Source of the DNA: Shinella zoogloeoides
GTDB taxonomy: Bacteria; Pseudomonadota; Alphaproteobacteria; Rhizobiales; Rhizobiaceae
Length of the DNA: 64,000 nucleotides
NCBI RefSeq assembly: GCF_033705735.1
Contig: NZ_CP131130.1
Span: 2,111,001-2,175,000, forward strand
Direction: 5' to 3'
Shown here: piece by piece, positions 63,095 to 64,000 of the stretch
How positions within the stretch are numbered: the stretch's first letter is position 1
Layout of the letters: every line of letters begins with the position of its first letter
Notes under the pieces: model-generated
The model's database searches: none
What the model saw: the letters and a program-made list of their open reading frames with translations, nothing else
Told to the model about the DNA's origin: nothing
Program-made: the position numbers and the translations under genes

Positions 63095-64000
63095 ATGCGT
63101 TTGCACGGCGAGAGCGAGGATCAGTTTTTTGCCGGCGAGAGCTTCGACAACCTGCAGGGCGTGGCGCTGCTGCGCAGCGGCCTGAAGCTCAGCCACCTGC
63201 GCATGATCGTCGCCATCGAGGAGCACAAGCAGGTGAGCGCGGCGGCCGATGCGCTGAACATCTCGCAGCCCGCCGCCTCCCGCATGCTGACGGAAATGGA
63301 GATGATCCTCAAGGCGCAGCTCTGCGAGCGCGTCTCGCGGGGCGTCGCCCTCACCGCCTTCGGCCGGGCCTTCGCGCGGCGCGCCCGCACCATCCTGCTC
63401 GAACTGCGCGAGGTCGACCGCGAGCTTTCGGCGCTCAAATCCGGCACCGGCGGCTCGGTCTTCCTCGGCTCCGTGACGGCGCCGGCCATCAGCCTTGCCG
63501 TGCCGGCGATCCAGCAGGTCAGCGCCGCCTATCCCGGCATCGAGGTGAATGTGCGCGTAGAGACCAGCAACGTGCTCGCCCGCGAGCTGCTGGCCGCCCA
63601 GCAGGATTTCATCATCGCCCGCGTGCCGGACGACCTCAACCCGCGGCTCTTCAACGTCACGGAGATCGGCATCGAGAAAGCCTGTCTTATCGTCCGCAAG
63701 GGCCACCCCCTTGCGGACAAGCCGGTCGTCGGCCTTGCCGACCTGCCGCATTACGACTGGGTGTTCCAGCCCTCCGGCACGCTGCTGCGGCGGCGCATCG
63801 AGGAGCTGTTCCTCGCCGCCGGCGTGCCGCTTCCCTCCACCGTGGTCAACACCTCGTCCATCCTGCTTACCACCGCCATCGTCTGCGGCTCCAACGCCAT
63901 CGCGCCGGTGGCCCGCGACATGGCCGACTTCGTCGCCGATGTCGGCGCGCAGGCCGGCGAGATCAGGATCCTCGACACGGATTTCGAGATCGACATCAAG
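63095..64000 (+). CDS. gbpR: LysR-family regulator GbpR, partial (3' end outside window)
   Basis: 302 codons are visible and the reading frame is open to the window end. Winged HTH at about residues 35-90 (AIEEHKQVSAAADALNISQPAASRMLTEME), then a LysR effector-binding domain. GGAG is 5-8 nt before ATG. In Agrobacterium gbpR lies divergent to chvE and activates it in response to sugars, and this is the same arrangement. Confidence 0.93.
   Translation, partial: MRLHGESEDQFFAGESFDNLQGVALLRSGLKLSHLRMIVAIEEHKQVSAAADALNISQPAASRMLTEMEMILKAQLCERVSRGVALTAFGRAFARRARTILLELREVDRELSALKSGTGGSVFLGSVTAPAISLAVPAIQQVSAAYPGIEVNVRVETSNVLARELLAAQQDFIIARVPDDLNPRLFNVTEIGIEKACLIVRKGHPLADKPVVGLADLPHYDWVFQPSGTLLRRRIEELFLAAGVPLPSTVVNTSSILLTTAIVCGSNAIAPVARDMADFVADVGAQAGEIRILDTDFEIDIK

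Overview
The window is a compact, high-GC chromosomal segment of an alphaproteobacterium, almost certainly a member of the Rhizobiaceae (Agrobacterium/Rhizobium/Ensifer/Shinella relatives). The evidence is the gene content: a chvE-gguABC sugar locus with a divergent gbpR-type LysR gene, a choXWV choline importer, a NolR-like ArsR regulator, a BacA peptide transporter, bdhA next to xdhC, and several rhizobial intergenic palindromic repeats. I see no phage, insertion sequence, CRISPR array, tRNA or rRNA gene. The genus cannot be fixed from the sequence alone.

Layout. 1-1017: 3'-truncated fhs (formate-tetrahydrofolate ligase). 1137-7929: five co-directional minus-strand genes around an AAA+ ATPase, with a membrane-anchored DUF2333 protein, two proteins of unknown function and a long coiled-coil protein; a perfect 45-bp inverted repeat lies inside the operon. 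This is the best candidate for an undescribed system. 8122-13325: tdk, choXWV, a HugZ-type haem protein and nolR. 13486-21983: an omega-amino acid:pyruvate aminotransferase, an aldose-epimerase-like protein, adenine deaminase, a DUF4160/DUF2442 pair, alpha-glucosidase, an Ldh_2-family dehydrogenase and KDG kinase. 21999-32727: der, a YfgM-like protein, nnrU, a polysaccharide deacetylase, bacA, an MFS carrier, map, a luciferase-like monooxygenase, an ECF42 sigma factor with its DGPF/YciI partner and a recognisable ECF42 promoter, and a cysteine-cluster protein.

32779-42331 holds glpK, then bdhA-xdhC, a LysR regulator with a divergent DUF1127 gene, an MFS carrier, guanine deaminase, ureidoglycolate lyase, OHCU decarboxylase and PuuE allantoinase. 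With the adenine deaminase at 16078 this forms much of a purine-to-ureide pathway, but xanthine dehydrogenase subunits, uricase and HIU hydrolase are not in the window. 42468-50901: a PRC-barrel protein, a FAD oxidoreductase and MnmD methyltransferase whose start codons overlap, a large PAS-rich hybrid histidine kinase, a host-attachment-like protein and a DEAD-box helicase with a roughly 500-nt upstream region without genes. 50983-56082: a DMT transporter, the ATP-grasp/alpha-E/transglutaminase operon (without the Anbu peptidase gene often next to it), and a secreted glycine-rich repeat protein.

56282-64000 is the chvE locus: gbpR (partial, plus strand) diverges from chvE-gguA-gguB-gguC and an alpha-ketoglutarate-semialdehyde-type dehydrogenase. 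The last two genes fit the end of a non-phosphorylative pentose pathway, so binding, uptake and catabolism of sugar acids or pentoses appear to be encoded together.
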